A stretch of 64,000 nucleotides of DNA from Guptibacillus hwajinpoensis (GCF_020171785.1 NZ_JAIVAE010000007.1:62001-126000), one strand, 5' to 3'; positions 24,532-33,502 are shown, numbered from the stretch's first letter. Notes: generated by a model not told the origin, from the letters alone. Translations and numbers: made by a program.

Positions 24532-25413
24532 TTAGAAAAAGAGTTTAGGTTTTGGCTTTGTGGCATGCTGATGTGAGAACGGGTTTTCTGTACTTGAATC
24601 ACAGGTTGAATCAAATTTGTAATCAATCACCTGTTTGTATGGCGGAGGAGTTAATTTCGCGTGATGATTTTCTCGATATGGGACGTCGATGGATTGACCT
24701 CGGCTATTTTCTTCTTTCTTTAGCTCTGAAGCAACGATTGATCCAATTTGTTTCCCAAGGCGAAGACCTTCTTCATTATCAACAGGGAAATGAACACCGG
24801 CGTACAATCTTGAGTCAGCACATTCTTTGGCGAGCTCAACTAATCGCTCCTTCTCGGTAGGAAAGAAATAGGATAAGATCTCGGCTGTTGCTCCGCTAAT
24901 CGTTGCGTGTCCGGATGGATATGTTGGATGTCTAGGTGTGCAGAGAAGTGTCTTCAACTCATGGTCTAACTGGTTTGGTCTTGCAACATTCCAGCGGTAC
25001 TTTAAATACCAGGCTGTTGTAAATGCGTCATTCATACCTGCAGAAGTAGCAGCTAGAATTCTTGCTGCGCGTGGAGCTGTCACACCATATGTGTCAATTA
25101 ATTTATCGATAATAGGCGTCCATTGCTTGCTTGCAACCCCCGTCCCCCAATACTCTGCTAGCGTCGCCTCTTTTGGGGTAAGGTGCTTCTCGGCATGCTT
25201 GACCTTTTTTAATTCCTTCTCCCAATCAATGGATGAAGGGTGTTGGATGTCCAATCGTATTGGTCTTCCGTTAAGGGTAGCAAAACGCCCTGGTGGTTGG
25301 TTACGAAGGTAGTAATCCGGCCACGAACCCGCATATGGTTCTTCTGGATTATGAGGGGGCTTTTGTTCACCAGCATACGGAAGTTCTGACCATTTTTTAT
25401 AATCGTCTGCCAT
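24532..25413 (-). CDS. Vanadium-dependent haloperoxidase / PAP2-type phosphatase family protein
   Basis: About 293 aa from the ATG at 25411-25413, which has AAGGAGGAAAC upstream; an earlier in-frame start at 25443 lacks one. The conserved active site of the family is visible: KYRWNVARPNQL (Lys and Arg for vanadate or phosphate), PSGHATISGATAEIL (Ser, Gly, His) and SRLYAGVHFPVDNEEG (Arg and His). There is no signal peptide or membrane helix, so it is a soluble protein, unlike classical PAP2 lipid phosphatases. The N-terminus is rich in Pro/Tyr/Trp. It could oxidise halides with peroxide or act as a phosphatase. Sequence alone does not decide. Confidence 0.82.
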   Translation of the reverse strand: MADDYKKWSELPYAGEQKPPHNPEEPYAGSWPDYYLRNQPPGRFATLNGRPIRLDIQHPSSIDWEKELKKVKHAEKHLTPKEATLAEYWGTGVASKQWTPIIDKLIDTYGVTAPRAARILAATSAGMNDAFTTAWYLKYRWNVARPNQLDHELKTLLCTPRHPTYPSGHATISGATAEILSYFFPTEKERLVELAKECADSRLYAGVHFPVDNEEGLRLGKQIGSIVASELKKEENSRGQSIDVPYRENHHAKLTPPPYKQVIDYKFDSTCDSSTENPFSHQHATKPKPKLFF

Positions 25414-25494
25414 TGGTTGTTTCCTCCTTAAATCGCTACTCATTATAGTAAATGCGTAGCGATTGAGAGAGGTGTCAAAAACAAACAGGTTTGC

Positions 25495-26136
25495 TTACCG
25501 AACCATACCGTTTCGAATGGCGTATACAGCAGCCTGGGTACGATCATTGACACCGAGTTTTCCAAGGATATTACTAACGTGGGTTTTAACCGTTTTTAAT
25601 CCAATATACAACTCTTCTGCGATTTGGCTATTCGTTTTTCCTTCACCAATTAAAAGAAGAACTTCTTTTTCTCTTTTAGTTAATTCTTCATGTAGGGGTT
25701 TCTTAGGTTTCGAACGTAGTTGATTCATCATTTTTTGCGCTACTTTCTGCTCGATGACGCTTTCATCTTGAATCGCCTTTCGAATTGTAGCGATGATTTC
25801 ATCCGCTGAGGCTGTTTTAAGCAAGTAGCTAAAAGCGCCTGCTTCAATAGCAGGAAAAACTTGTTCATCATCGTAAAAGCTCGTGATAATAATAATTTTT
25901 GTTTTTGGAAGAGTGGCCATTATTTCTTTTGTCGCTTCAATGCCTGTCATTTCTGGCATAATGAGATCCATTAAAATCACGTCAGGATGAAGCTCGTTTG
26001 CAAGTGATACTGCTTCTTTGCCATTTGCGCCTTCGCCAATAATTTGGAAATCGGGCTCCGTTAGAAGATACGCTTTTAGCCCTTTACGTACCATATCATG
26101 ATCATCGACTATCATCATTTTAATTTCATCTGGCAT
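25495..26136 (-). CDS. liaR: Response regulator LiaR/VraR-like (NarL/LuxR type)
   Basis: A 213-aa response regulator. Residues 5-120 form the receiver, with acidic DDHD at the start, the phospho-acceptor Asp in VILMDLIMPE and Lys in FSYLLKTAS. Residues 148-210 form a LuxR-type helix-turn-helix (LTKREKEVLLLIGEGKTNSQ, LYIGLKTVKTHVSNIL). It begins 2 bp after the kinase gene and receives phosphate from it. The LiaFSR module senses cell-envelope damage by antibiotics that interfere with lipid II. No liaIH target operon is adjacent. Confidence 0.9.
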   Translation of the reverse strand: MPDEIKMMIVDDHDMVRKGLKAYLLTEPDFQIIGEGANGKEAVSLANELHPDVILMDLIMPEMTGIEATKEIMATLPKTKIIIITSFYDDEQVFPAIEAGAFSYLLKTASADEIIATIRKAIQDESVIEQKVAQKMMNQLRSKPKKPLHEELTKREKEVLLLIGEGKTNSQIAEELYIGLKTVKTHVSNILGKLGVNDRTQAAVYAIRNGMVR

Positions 26137-26138
26137 GG

Positions 26139-27167
26139 TTATTCCTCCAATGGCACACGTACTTCGACTAATGTGCCTTCATCTGGACGAGATGAGACAC
26201 GAAACTGTCCACCGATTTCATCACTACGTTCTTGCATTGAATCGAGACCGTATGCGCCTTTTTTATTTTCATTCATTTCAAACCCTTTTCCATTATCCTT
26301 GATATGTAATAAAAATTGCTTTTTCTTAAGTTTCACAGTAATGCGAATCACTGAAGCTTCAGCATGACGCAAAGCATTTCCGAGACTTTCTTGGACAATC
26401 CGGAATAAGTTTTCTTCAATTCCACCAGGAAGTTCCGGTAGTTCATCGAGTGTAAGGTGGAAAGTGACGCCAGATTTTTTTTCGAGTTCATCCACAAGCT
26501 TTGTGATGCCGACACAGAGAGTATCTTCTGATAGATGAATCGGGCGAAGGTGAAGGAGAAGCGCTCTCATTTCGACTTGTGCTTTACTAGCGAGATCTGC
26601 CACATCGACCATTTGGGATTTGGCTGTTTCGATGTCGCGGTCCATCATTTTAATAGAAGCAGAAGACATCATATTTAGGGCAAACAGCTGTTGACTAACA
26701 GCATCATGAAGGTCACGAGCAAGGCGCTGACGTTCTTCAATAATGGCAGCCCCCCTCGCTTTTTCGGCTAACTCAGCTTTCTGATTAGCTAAATTTTGGA
26801 GAGAGGTTACCTGCTTCTGTAGCTTGTCAGTGAGTTCATTTAACTCGAAGCTAATCCGTCCAATTTCATCCTCTTCCGTAAGTTTTATCTTTTCAGTAAA
26901 TCTTCCTCTCGATAACGTGATGATTTGGGTGGAAATATCTTCAAGACGGTTTCGGATAGAGAGCGTATCTTTGTAGCTAAAGTAACTTCCCAATACGATC
27001 ACTAGCAACATGACGAAGAGGGGAGAAAGTAAGCTAAACCAGAGCGATACAAACCCGGGGTGAAGAAATAACCCTATTTGGACAAAGAGGAAATAAAGAA
27101 TTCCTGTAAAAAGAGCTGTAAAAAGAATCGACTTAAGTAACTTCCATCGTAAAGTGGATTTGTTCAC
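26139..27167 (-). CDS. liaS: Envelope-stress sensor histidine kinase LiaS-like
   Basis: A 342-aa kinase with two N-terminal helices (about residues 10-32 and 40-62) and a very short extracytoplasmic loop, typical of intramembrane-sensing kinases. A HAMP-like linker is followed by the HisKA_3 box ERQRLARDLHDAVSQQLFAL with the phospho-His, and an HATPase domain with FRIVQESLGNALRHAEAS and DNGKGFEM. It lies between liaF and liaR with a 17-bp gap to liaF. LiaF normally holds it inactive until cell-wall synthesis is disturbed. Confidence 0.9.
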   Translation of the reverse strand: MNKSTLRWKLLKSILFTALFTGILYFLFVQIGLFLHPGFVSLWFSLLSPLFVMLLVIVLGSYFSYKDTLSIRNRLEDISTQIITLSRGRFTEKIKLTEEDEIGRISFELNELTDKLQKQVTSLQNLANQKAELAEKARGAAIIEERQRLARDLHDAVSQQLFALNMMSSASIKMMDRDIETAKSQMVDVADLASKAQVEMRALLLHLRPIHLSEDTLCVGITKLVDELEKKSGVTFHLTLDELPELPGGIEENLFRIVQESLGNALRHAEASVIRITVKLKKKQFLLHIKDNGKGFEMNENKKGAYGLDSMQERSDEIGGQFRVSSRPDEGTLVEVRVPLEE

Positions 27168-27184
27168 ATTGATTGCACCTTCCT

Positions 27185-27904
27185 TTAAATCCGATCAACT
27201 CGTAAATCAAGCACAGAAAAATCAAGATAAAATACGATGCGCTGAAGAGCATCGTTAAAATCATCCGTTTCATAAGTGATGGCCTGTCCTCTACCCACAT
27301 TATCCTGATTGTGTTTGTCGATTGTTGCGGATAAAACCTTGGCACTTCCCTCGATTCGAAATGGAAGATCTTCTGGAAGAATTACATTAATGTCACCAAC
27401 AAAACCGGAGAGATGAATGACCGTTTCTTTTTCTGGGATGAGCGTTGTCGAAAAATCAAAATCGTAGTCGCATACAAAGCTCCAGTCATACATCGAGCGA
27501 ACTTCCCAATTCGGTTTGTTGTAGGAATGGTCTCTAACTAGGCTAAATCCCTGAACTTTCCGGAACTGGCCAAGGATCTTAAAACCGATCAACACAAAAA
27601 TGAGCGGCCACAGTTTCCAAATGCTCGAAAGGGTAAAATGAATCACTTGAAAACGATCAAGAACGAGTAGAAGGCCAACGATGAATAAGAGAGTGCCAGT
27701 TGTCCATTTCTTTCGTTTCATGGAAGGCATCAATGCTTCCAAAAGATATTTTACTCCGAGCAGAAGCAACAAAAACGGATAAAAAAAGACAATTGCTTCC
27801 GTCATTTCCATGGAAATAATGCCGAGATTTATAAGAAGAAGAAAAATTCCAAGACTAACAAAGAAAGTTGCTACGAGGAATCGTCCTGTTTGAATTCGTT
27901 TCAT
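27185..27904 (-). CDS. liaF: LiaF-like membrane inhibitor of the LiaS kinase
   Basis: A 239-aa membrane protein starting at ATG 27904 behind GGGGAGAT. Four hydrophobic segments lie in residues about 8-115. They are followed by a soluble C-terminal domain with SGFVGDINVILPEDLPFRIEG and IVFYLDFSVLDLRVDRI, the DUF2154/LiaF C-terminal repeat fold. Gene order liaF-liaS-liaR is that of B. subtilis. It should bind and silence LiaS at the membrane. Confidence 0.88.
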   Translation of the reverse strand: MKRIQTGRFLVATFFVSLGIFLLLINLGIISMEMTEAIVFFYPFLLLLLGVKYLLEALMPSMKRKKWTTGTLLFIVGLLLVLDRFQVIHFTLSSIWKLWPLIFVLIGFKILGQFRKVQGFSLVRDHSYNKPNWEVRSMYDWSFVCDYDFDFSTTLIPEKETVIHLSGFVGDINVILPEDLPFRIEGSAKVLSATIDKHNQDNVGRGQAITYETDDFNDALQRIVFYLDFSVLDLRVDRI

Positions 27905-28298
27905 GTAATCTCCCCAATTCCTTCTGTCTCCTATGAGTGAACATATTTGACAGCAGTATGTTTATTTCCTGCCATATTTCTGAATAAGTCTTTATACTAC
28001 GATAATCTTAAAGAAATACTTTCCTATTTAGGGAATGTTGAGTTAGACTGGTCTCATTTGATACTAGTTTCTAGCATGAAACACTGTTAAAATATTGGCA
28101 GCCTGTTAACTCTAGTGTATATCAAGATGAAGAACTGTGGGAGTTGCTTCCGATTGAAGTTTACTCCGCCTTAAGACTGAAATTTCATGTTAAAATGGAA
28201 ACGATTAGTGGAAAGTATAGAATAATAGAAGGATGAAGCGCTTTTAACTCGAATAGATTGTTAAGAAGAGTAAGGTTTAAAATGAGAGAGGGAATAGA
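27905..28298. other. Intergenic region with coding-like remnant (28075-28236)
   Basis: This 394-bp gap lies between divergent genes and should hold the liaF promoter. On the plus strand, 28075-28236 reads open for 53 codons (LWELLPIEVYSALRL and KMETISGKYRI inside) with protein-like composition. It has no usable start and a TAG just before it. It looks like the tail of a lost gene. No family is recognised. Confidence 0.3.
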
Positions 28299-28628
28299 AT
28301 GAAACAAAAACGCATGTTTAAACTGGCCGTTGCAGGATGTGTTCTTGGCATTATCGCAGCAGTGCTCTCAAGGTTTAATGTGATACCTCTAATTCAAGTC
28401 AAAGATATTTCATTTCTAACTGCATTTATTTTTCCCGCATTTGCCGTATTGGGCTGTTATTTTGTAAAAACAAGACCAATTATAGGAGGCTTCAGTCTGC
28501 TTGTTTCAGCAGCAGGCGGAATCATATTTTTGTCGATTTTTTATATTTTACCAGCTGCTTTTCTCGTAACTTCTGGGTTTTTAAGCATCTTATTAAAAGA
28601 AGAACCACAATTGGTTCCAAATAAATAA
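28299..28628 (+). CDS. Small four-helix membrane protein, DUF4064-like
   Basis: A 109-aa protein starting at ATG 28299 behind GAGAGAGGG. Hydrophobic segments at about residues 7-24, 36-53, 60-80 and 82-98 give three or four helices. Its arrangement (FKLAVAGCVLGIIAAVLS, GGFSLLVSAAGGIIFLSIFY) resembles small DUF4064-type membrane proteins of Bacilli, but the assignment is weak. The function is unknown. Its stop codon lies inside a terminator palindrome shared with the convergent hydrolase gene. Confidence 0.72.
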   Translation: MKQKRMFKLAVAGCVLGIIAAVLSRFNVIPLIQVKDISFLTAFIFPAFAVLGCYFVKTRPIIGGFSLLVSAAGGIIFLSIFYILPAAFLVTSGFLSILLKEEPQLVPNK

Positions 28629-28650
28629 CGGCGCCTCGAGGCGCCGTTAT
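28621..28650. terminator. Bidirectional terminator overlapping two stop codons
   Basis: A 30-nt perfect palindrome (arms AAATAACGGCGCCTC) contains the TAA stops of both convergent genes and has T-runs on each side. Confidence 0.85.
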
Positions 28651-29486
28651 TTTTCATGAAGGAAATGTTGAATTGCCTTTGATGTTTCGAGAGGTCTTTC
28701 TTCTGGTATTAAATGGCCAGTATGAGAGAAAACAAGGAGATCTGCATCCGGCAGGTCTTTTTTCATCCGCTCTCCAACCCGAAGTGGAACAAGACGGTCA
28801 TCACTTCCCCAAATTAATAAAATTGGAAAGTTGATCTTGTTTAGTGTTGTTGAAGCTAAATCTTCCTCCCGATCCCTGATCAGTCGACTTAGTGCCAAGA
28901 AAAAGCCTTTTTCATTAAAACTTGACGTATAGCCGTCAATTACTTGTTGAGTAAGAAGCTTCCGATCGTAGACAAGATGTTCGAAGTTTTTTCTTAAATT
29001 AATGGCGTTCATGGATAAGCTGAGGCAGTACGGAAAAAAAGGAAGATAAGAACAAACTCTCAGGCCTAACGATGATGATTTAATATAGCTTGAGCTACAT
29101 AAAAGAATCAGTTTCTCAACGCGCTCCGGGTGTTGGATACAAGTACGAAGCGCGATTTGACCGCCCATCGAATGACCGATCAAGACCACTTTCGAAATTT
29201 GCATTTTTTCTAAAAGGCGGTTGGTGAGAGCGGCATACTCATGTAGGGAGTAATGGATGTCACAGTTCTTTTCGCTCTCACCAAATCCAGGTAAATCAAA
29301 ACTCAATAAACTGTAATGATCATGAAGAAGAGGGAAAAGTTTGCGGAAACTATAAGAAGAGGAAAGAAACCCATGAATGAAGACCAGCGTGTGAGCTTTT
29401 TGGTCCGGGTGTTTGTAATACTCATAAGACAATGTCACGTTGTCGAGCTGTACTTTGTCTTTCTTAGTTTCGAACACACTTTTCAA
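28647..29486 (-). CDS. Alpha/beta-fold hydrolase
   Basis: A 279-aa protein, 1000-fold typical in layout for cytoplasmic alpha/beta hydrolases. The catalytic triad can be read as Ser in GHSMGGQIAL (about residue 104), Asp in IWGSDDRLVPL (about 227) and His in HTGHLIPEE (about 257). The oxyanion segment FIHGFLSSSYSF lies near residue 37. It has the FDLPGFGESE stretch of esterases and epoxide-hydrolase relatives. No lid or signal peptide marks a substrate. It has no operon partners. Confidence 0.85.
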   Translation of the reverse strand: MKSVFETKKDKVQLDNVTLSYEYYKHPDQKAHTLVFIHGFLSSSYSFRKLFPLLHDHYSLLSFDLPGFGESEKNCDIHYSLHEYAALTNRLLEKMQISKVVLIGHSMGGQIALRTCIQHPERVEKLILLCSSSYIKSSSLGLRVCSYLPFFPYCLSLSMNAINLRKNFEHLVYDRKLLTQQVIDGYTSSFNEKGFFLALSRLIRDREEDLASTTLNKINFPILLIWGSDDRLVPLRVGERMKKDLPDADLLVFSHTGHLIPEERPLETSKAIQHFLHEK

Positions 29487-29574
29487 CTCCTCTCCTGCAT
29501 TGGCTATTTAAAGTTTGGCTTACTTAGGTGAAGTTTATCCTAGTTGACGTAAGAGAGAAGATCATTCAAGACAA

Positions 29575-29606
29575 AAAAAGAGACGAGGCGTTGGCCTCGT
29601 CTTTCA
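29575..29606 (-). terminator. Rho-independent terminator of the NSS transporter gene
   Basis: AGACGAGGC and GCCTCGTCT pair around a 4-nt loop. On the minus strand seven T follow shortly. Confidence 0.82.
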
Positions 29607-29680
29607 AAAGGGGGAATATAGATAGCTTACTACTTCTGTTATTCCCAGATCATATGAATAATATACCTCTTTTTTTAAAA

Positions 29681-31021
29681 TTAATATGAAAGTAACGATG
29701 TAATAAGTACGAGCGTAATGGCTGCTGGGACAAAATAACGGATAAGTCCGTACCAAATGGGGAAGATTACGCGCCCTATTTTGGAAGACATCATCACTTC
29801 ATCCGCCAGGATCTCTCGCTTCATTTTTCGAGAAACAAAGACAGAAATCAAGAGAGCACCGATCGGCATTAATAAGTTACTTGCTAGAAAGTCCATCGTA
29901 TCAAAAATGCTTCTGCCAAATACGGAAATGTCTCCAAGAACACCGAATGACAATGCGGATGGAATTCCAAGTAAGAAAACGCATAATCCTGCGATCCAGG
30001 ATACTTTCTTACGCTTTTCTTCACCACGTGTTACCGTAGAAACGATAATCTCCATCAAAGAAAAAGCAGAAGTTAACGTTGCAAACAGCAAAAGCGCTAG
30101 AAATACGGTGAAAAACAATCCGCCAAACGCCATTTGGTTAAACACTGCAGGAAGAACGGTGAAAATAAGTCCAGGCCCTTCTGTTGGCTCAAAGCCAAAT
30201 GCGAAGACAGCAGGGAAGATGGCAAGTCCAGCAAGAAATGAGATTAATACGTTTAAACTAACAACTGAAACAACGGAACCGGTGAGATCAGCTTTTTTAT
30301 CAAGGTAAGAGCTGTACGTCACCATTAAGGATATACCGACACTGAGCGCGAAGAACGATTGACCAAGCGCGTCTAGAACGCCTTCAGCTGATAGCATCGA
30401 GAAATTAGGTTTCAGGAAGAATGAAACGCCATCCATGGCACCGTCTAAAGAGAGAGAACGAACAACAAGCACTAGAAAAAGAATAAAAAGAGCTGGCATC
30501 ATATAACGGCTAGCTGTTTCGATTCCTTTTTGAACCCCAAATTGCACGATAGCTACGGTTATCGCTAGGAATAACGCTTGCGTCAGGAGTGCTGTTGAAG
30601 GACTGCCGATAATTTCTCCGAACAGTTCTTCATAACGGCTATTTGGAAGTCCGGTAAGAGATCCTGAGAAGCTTCTTGTTAAGTACGTGATCACCCATCC
30701 ACCAATAACACTATAGAAGGATAAGATAATGAAGGATGCGGTTACCCCGAGATATCCGAGCCATTTCCATTTTGTACTACCAGAAATCGTCTGATAAGAA
30801 GAAACGGCATTTTGTTGGGAGTGTCGGCCAACGACAAATTCAGCAAGTAGCATCGGTGCTCCGACTAAAACAGTGAAAAGAAGAAAAACAAGGAAAAACG
30901 CTGCTCCACCGTTTGTACCTGCCATATATGGAAATTTCCACAGTGCACCAAGCCCGATCGCTGACCCAGCTGAAGCCAAAATAAATCCGAATCTTGACGA
31001 CCATTGATCATTTGATTTCAT
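29681..31021 (-). CDS. Neurotransmitter:sodium symporter (NSS) family transporter
   Basis: A 446-aa membrane protein with eleven to twelve helices. The first helix carries the NSS signature: SRFGFILASAGSAIGLGALW then KFPYMAGTNGGAAFFL, where the unwound region binds Na+ and the substrate amino group. FALSVGISLMVTYSSYL in helix 6 and the LFATLTSAFSLMEII segment of helix 8 complete the sodium sites. It should import an amino acid or related amine with Na+, as in LeuT. It is longer than MhsT only at the C-terminus. Monocistronic with its own terminator. Confidence 0.9.
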   Translation of the reverse strand: MKSNDQWSSRFGFILASAGSAIGLGALWKFPYMAGTNGGAAFFLVFLLFTVLVGAPMLLAEFVVGRHSQQNAVSSYQTISGSTKWKWLGYLGVTASFIILSFYSVIGGWVITYLTRSFSGSLTGLPNSRYEELFGEIIGSPSTALLTQALFLAITVAIVQFGVQKGIETASRYMMPALFILFLVLVVRSLSLDGAMDGVSFFLKPNFSMLSAEGVLDALGQSFFALSVGISLMVTYSSYLDKKADLTGSVVSVVSLNVLISFLAGLAIFPAVFAFGFEPTEGPGLIFTVLPAVFNQMAFGGLFFTVFLALLLFATLTSAFSLMEIIVSTVTRGEEKRKKVSWIAGLCVFLLGIPSALSFGVLGDISVFGRSIFDTMDFLASNLLMPIGALLISVFVSRKMKREILADEVMMSSKIGRVIFPIWYGLIRYFVPAAITLVLITSLLSY

Positions 31022-31338
31022 CTTCTCTTGTCACCTCATACAATATAGTAAGTCCAAATGAATGGCATTTTAACACTATAGCGACCGGAAAGAATTCAGT
31101 CAATATCAAATATTCATGTATTTATTTACCACCTGCTAGAAGCGTTGCCATCATTGACATGATTACTTAGGTATCTGATTATTTTAATTTGAAAACAAAT
31201 GCTTTATACTATTCACATGTCTTGCTATTCCTTCACTGGAAGGGTATGATTCTTAGAAAAGGCCAGTATGATGTTTTGTCTAGTTTCGACATCTATGTTA
31301 TACTAGTTAAGTTGAAAAAATTTGTTAGGAGTGTTTTC
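31022..31338. other. Divergent intergenic region NSS transporter / yugI
   Basis: A 317-bp AT-rich control region. The only strong signal is the yugI promoter at 31276-31304. No other gene was seen. Confidence 0.5.
31276..31304 (+). promoter_or_regulatory. SigmaA-type promoter of yugI
   Basis: TTGTCT (31276-31281) and TATACT (31299-31304) are separated by exactly 17 bp, and the start codon follows 35 bp later with TTAGGAGTG as ribosome binding site. Confidence 0.75.
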
Positions 31339-31755
31339 ATGGCAGAGCAATATAACGTCGGTGATATCGTAGAAGGGAAGGTAACTGGTATTAAGCCTTT
31401 TGGTGCTTTCGTTGCAATTGACGACCAAAAGCAAGGTCTAGTTCACATTTCTGAAATTTCTCACGGCTACGTAAAAAATATCGAAGATCAACTTACTGTA
31501 GGAGACGAAGTTAAGGTTAAAATCCTTAACATTGAAGAAGGTTCCGGTAAAATCTCTCTTTCAATCCGTGCTACTCAGCCTAAACCTGAGCGTCCGGAAA
31601 GAAAGCCACGCCCAGCAGCACCAAGCGGCGGAAACAAGAAACCACAACAAACTTCTTCTCCACAAGGCTTCAACACGCTTGAAGATAAGCTTAAAGACTG
31701 GTTGAAAGAGTCTAACGACCGTCAAGCTCAATTGAACAAGCGCCTTAAGAAGTAA
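31339..31755 (+). CDS. yugI: S1-domain RNA-binding general stress protein 13
   Basis: A 138-aa protein starting at ATG 31339; the longer frame from 31189 runs through the promoter. Residues 3-75 form an S1 RNA-binding domain (VGDIVEGKVTGIKPFGAFVA, GLVHISEISHGYVKNIEDQL, GDEVKVKILNIEE). A Pro/Arg/Lys-rich linker and a basic C-terminal helix follow (DWLKESNDRQAQLNKRLKK). It matches B. subtilis GSP13/YugI, which associates with the 30S ribosome. A strong promoter and terminator make it monocistronic. Confidence 0.92.
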   Translation: MAEQYNVGDIVEGKVTGIKPFGAFVAIDDQKQGLVHISEISHGYVKNIEDQLTVGDEVKVKILNIEEGSGKISLSIRATQPKPERPERKPRPAAPSGGNKKPQQTSSPQGFNTLEDKLKDWLKESNDRQAQLNKRLKK

Positions 31756-31767
31756 GTAAAGACGAAA

Positions 31768-31798
31768 GAAGGCAGCCAACCGGCTGCCTTCTTTTTTT
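31768..31798. terminator. Rho-independent terminator of yugI
   Basis: GAAGGCAGCC/GGCTGCCTTC with a 4-nt loop is followed by seven T, between convergent yugI and yuzA. Confidence 0.92.
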
Positions 31799-31801
31799 GA
31801 T

Positions 31802-32032
31802 TTATGTTGTCGCACGATCTGGATCATGTGAAAGCTCTTCAGTAGGTTTGAATAGTAGCGTTAGGCAATAAAGTCCACTCAGCCCAACAAGACCATAGAC
31901 AATGCGTGCGAGTGCAGCATTTTGTCCACCGAAAATCGCTGCTACAAGGTCAAATTGGAAAAATCCAATAAGTCCCCAATTGATCGCTCCAATGATAACC
32001 AACCCTAGTGCGACTCGTTGTAGTGTGCTCAA
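31802..32032 (-). CDS. yuzA: DUF378 family small membrane protein (YuzA-like)
   Basis: A 76-aa protein read from TTG 32030-32032, which has AAGGAGGGTG upstream. Two membrane helices are visible, with the DUF378 signature ALGLVIIGAINWGLIGFFQF and the closing ARIVYGLVGLSGLYCLTLL. A short charged tail follows. The position beside yugI is as in B. subtilis. The function is unknown. Confidence 0.87.
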   Translation of the reverse strand: MSTLQRVALGLVIIGAINWGLIGFFQFDLVAAIFGGQNAALARIVYGLVGLSGLYCLTLLFKPTEELSHDPDRATT

Positions 32033-32178
32033 AAGACACCCTCCTTTTATAAAAAACATAATGATTCATTTATAAGATGAGAAAAATTCAGCAATCTTAT
32101 ACATTTCATCTCCACTTACTTCCTTTAAGCAGATTGCTTTATTTTTAAAATATGATGAGGCATAATAAAGTGAAACTT

Positions 32179-32281
32179 CCGTCGTCTGACGGTTAGTTGA
32201 ACGAATCAGACCTTTAGGGGCAGTTTATTCTCACCTTAACCTCTGGTTTTACTAAAGGCTAAAGGTGAGTGTTTACTGCGC
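32179..32281 (+). ncRNA. Structured leader or repeat upstream of yugJ-like gene (unassigned)
   Basis: Two hairpins lie in tandem: CCGTC-GTCT-GACGG (32179-32192) and a long one at 32220-32279. In the long one GCAGT pairs with ACTGC and CTCACCTT (32230-32237) with AAGGTGAG (32262-32269), with an internal loop between. The structure lies 50 bp before the dehydrogenase gene in its direction. It matches no riboswitch class I can name. It could be an untranslated regulatory leader or a palindromic repeat. Confidence 0.4.
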
Positions 32282-32327
32282 TTTTAGGCTGGAATAAACG
32301 TGATTTGAAATAAAGGAGGACATAACA

Positions 32328-33491
32328 TTGAATAATTTTACATTCCAAAATCCAACAAAGTTGATCTTCGGTAAAGGGCAGCTTGAAGCGCTCAAAACGG
32401 AAGTTCCACAATACGGAAAAAAAGTCCTCGTTGTTTATGGCGGAGGAAGCATCAAGAAAAATGGTGTTTACGATAGCGTAATGAACACATTAAACGAAAT
32501 TGGTGCTGAAGTATTTGAACTTAGCGGCGTTGAACCAAACCCACGCCTAACAACTGTTCATAAAGGCGTCGACATTTGTAAAGAAAACGATATTGATTTC
32601 ATTCTAGCAGTAGGTGGCGGTAGTGTTATTGACTGCACAAAAGCGATTTCTGCTGGAGCTAAATATGATGGAGACGTTTGGGACTTCGTAACGAAGAAAG
32701 CATTCCCTGAAGCAGCTCTTCCATTCGGTACAGTTCTAACGCTAGCAGCAACTGGTTCAGAAATGAACCCAGGTTCTGTTATCACAAACTGGGAAACACA
32801 AGAGAAATACGGTTGGGGACATCCACTCGTTCACCCGAAATTCTCTATTCTAGATCCTGAGAACACGTACACAGTGCCAAAAAACCATACAGTTTACGGC
32901 ATGGTGGACATGATGTCTCACGTACTTGAGCAATACCTTCACCCTGAATCAAATACAGAGCTTCAAGAAAACATGCAGTTCTCTGTACTTGAAACAGTGA
33001 TGAACACGGCTCCAAAATTAATTGAAGATATGCAGAACTACGACCACCGTGCAACCATTATGTTGAGTGGTACAGTAGCGCTAAACCAATCACTACAGAT
33101 GGGTGTTCGCGGTGACTGGGCTTCTCACAATATTGAGCACGCGGTATCAGCTGTGTATGATATTCCGCACGCTGGTGGTTTGGCGATTCTCTTCCCGAAC
33201 TTAATGAGACACAACCTTGACGTGAACGTTGATAAATTCAAGCGTCTTGCTGTCAAAGTTCTTGGCGTAAGCGAAGAAGGTAAATCTGATCGCGATATCG
33301 CGCTTGAAGGGATCGACAAGCTAAGCGCGTTCTGGAGCAGCCTTGGTGCACCAAACCGTCTTGCTGATTACGACATCGACGATAGCCAACTTGATTTGAT
33401 TGCTGACCGTGCGATGGCAAATGGCGCGTTCGGTAATTTCAAGTCTCTTGAGCGCGACGACGTGATGGCGATTTTGAAAGCTTCTCTATAA
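32328..33491 (+). CDS. yugJ: Iron-containing alcohol dehydrogenase (NADH-dependent butanol dehydrogenase-like)
   Basis: A 387-aa type III alcohol dehydrogenase starting behind AAAGGAGGACA. NAD(P) contacts: [14 protein letters not shown] near residues 90-104 and [11 protein letters not shown] near 142. Metal ligands are in [16 protein letters not shown] (Asp and His) and in [17 protein letters not shown] (His, with [15 protein letters not shown] before it). It should interconvert alcohols and aldehydes in the cytoplasm. B. subtilis has two paralogues, yugJ and yugK, just before pgi; here there is one, and the choice of symbol is arbitrary. Confidence 0.88.
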   Translation: MNNFTFQNPTKLIFGKGQLEALKTEVPQYGKKVLVVYGGGSIKKNGVYDSVMNTLNEIGAEVFELSGVEPNPRLTTVHKGVDICKENDIDFILAVGGGSVIDCTKAISAGAKYDGDVWDFVTKKAFPEAALPFGTVLTLAATGSEMNPGSVITNWETQEKYGWGHPLVHPKFSILDPENTYTVPKNHTVYGMVDMMSHVLEQYLHPESNTELQENMQFSVLETVMNTAPKLIEDMQNYDHRATIMLSGTVALNQSLQMGVRGDWASHNIEHAVSAVYDIPHAGGLAILFPNLMRHNLDVNVDKFKRLAVKVLGVSEEGKSDRDIALEGIDKLSAFWSSLGAPNRLADYDIDDSQLDLIADRAMANGAFGNFKSLERDDVMAILKASL

Positions 33492-33502
33492 GATAAATGA
33501 TA

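Noticed and set aside
29757-30308. 183-codon frame opposite the NSS transporter gene
   Set aside because: Antisense shadow of a clear membrane transporter; composition is Lys/Thr/Pro-rich and unnatural.
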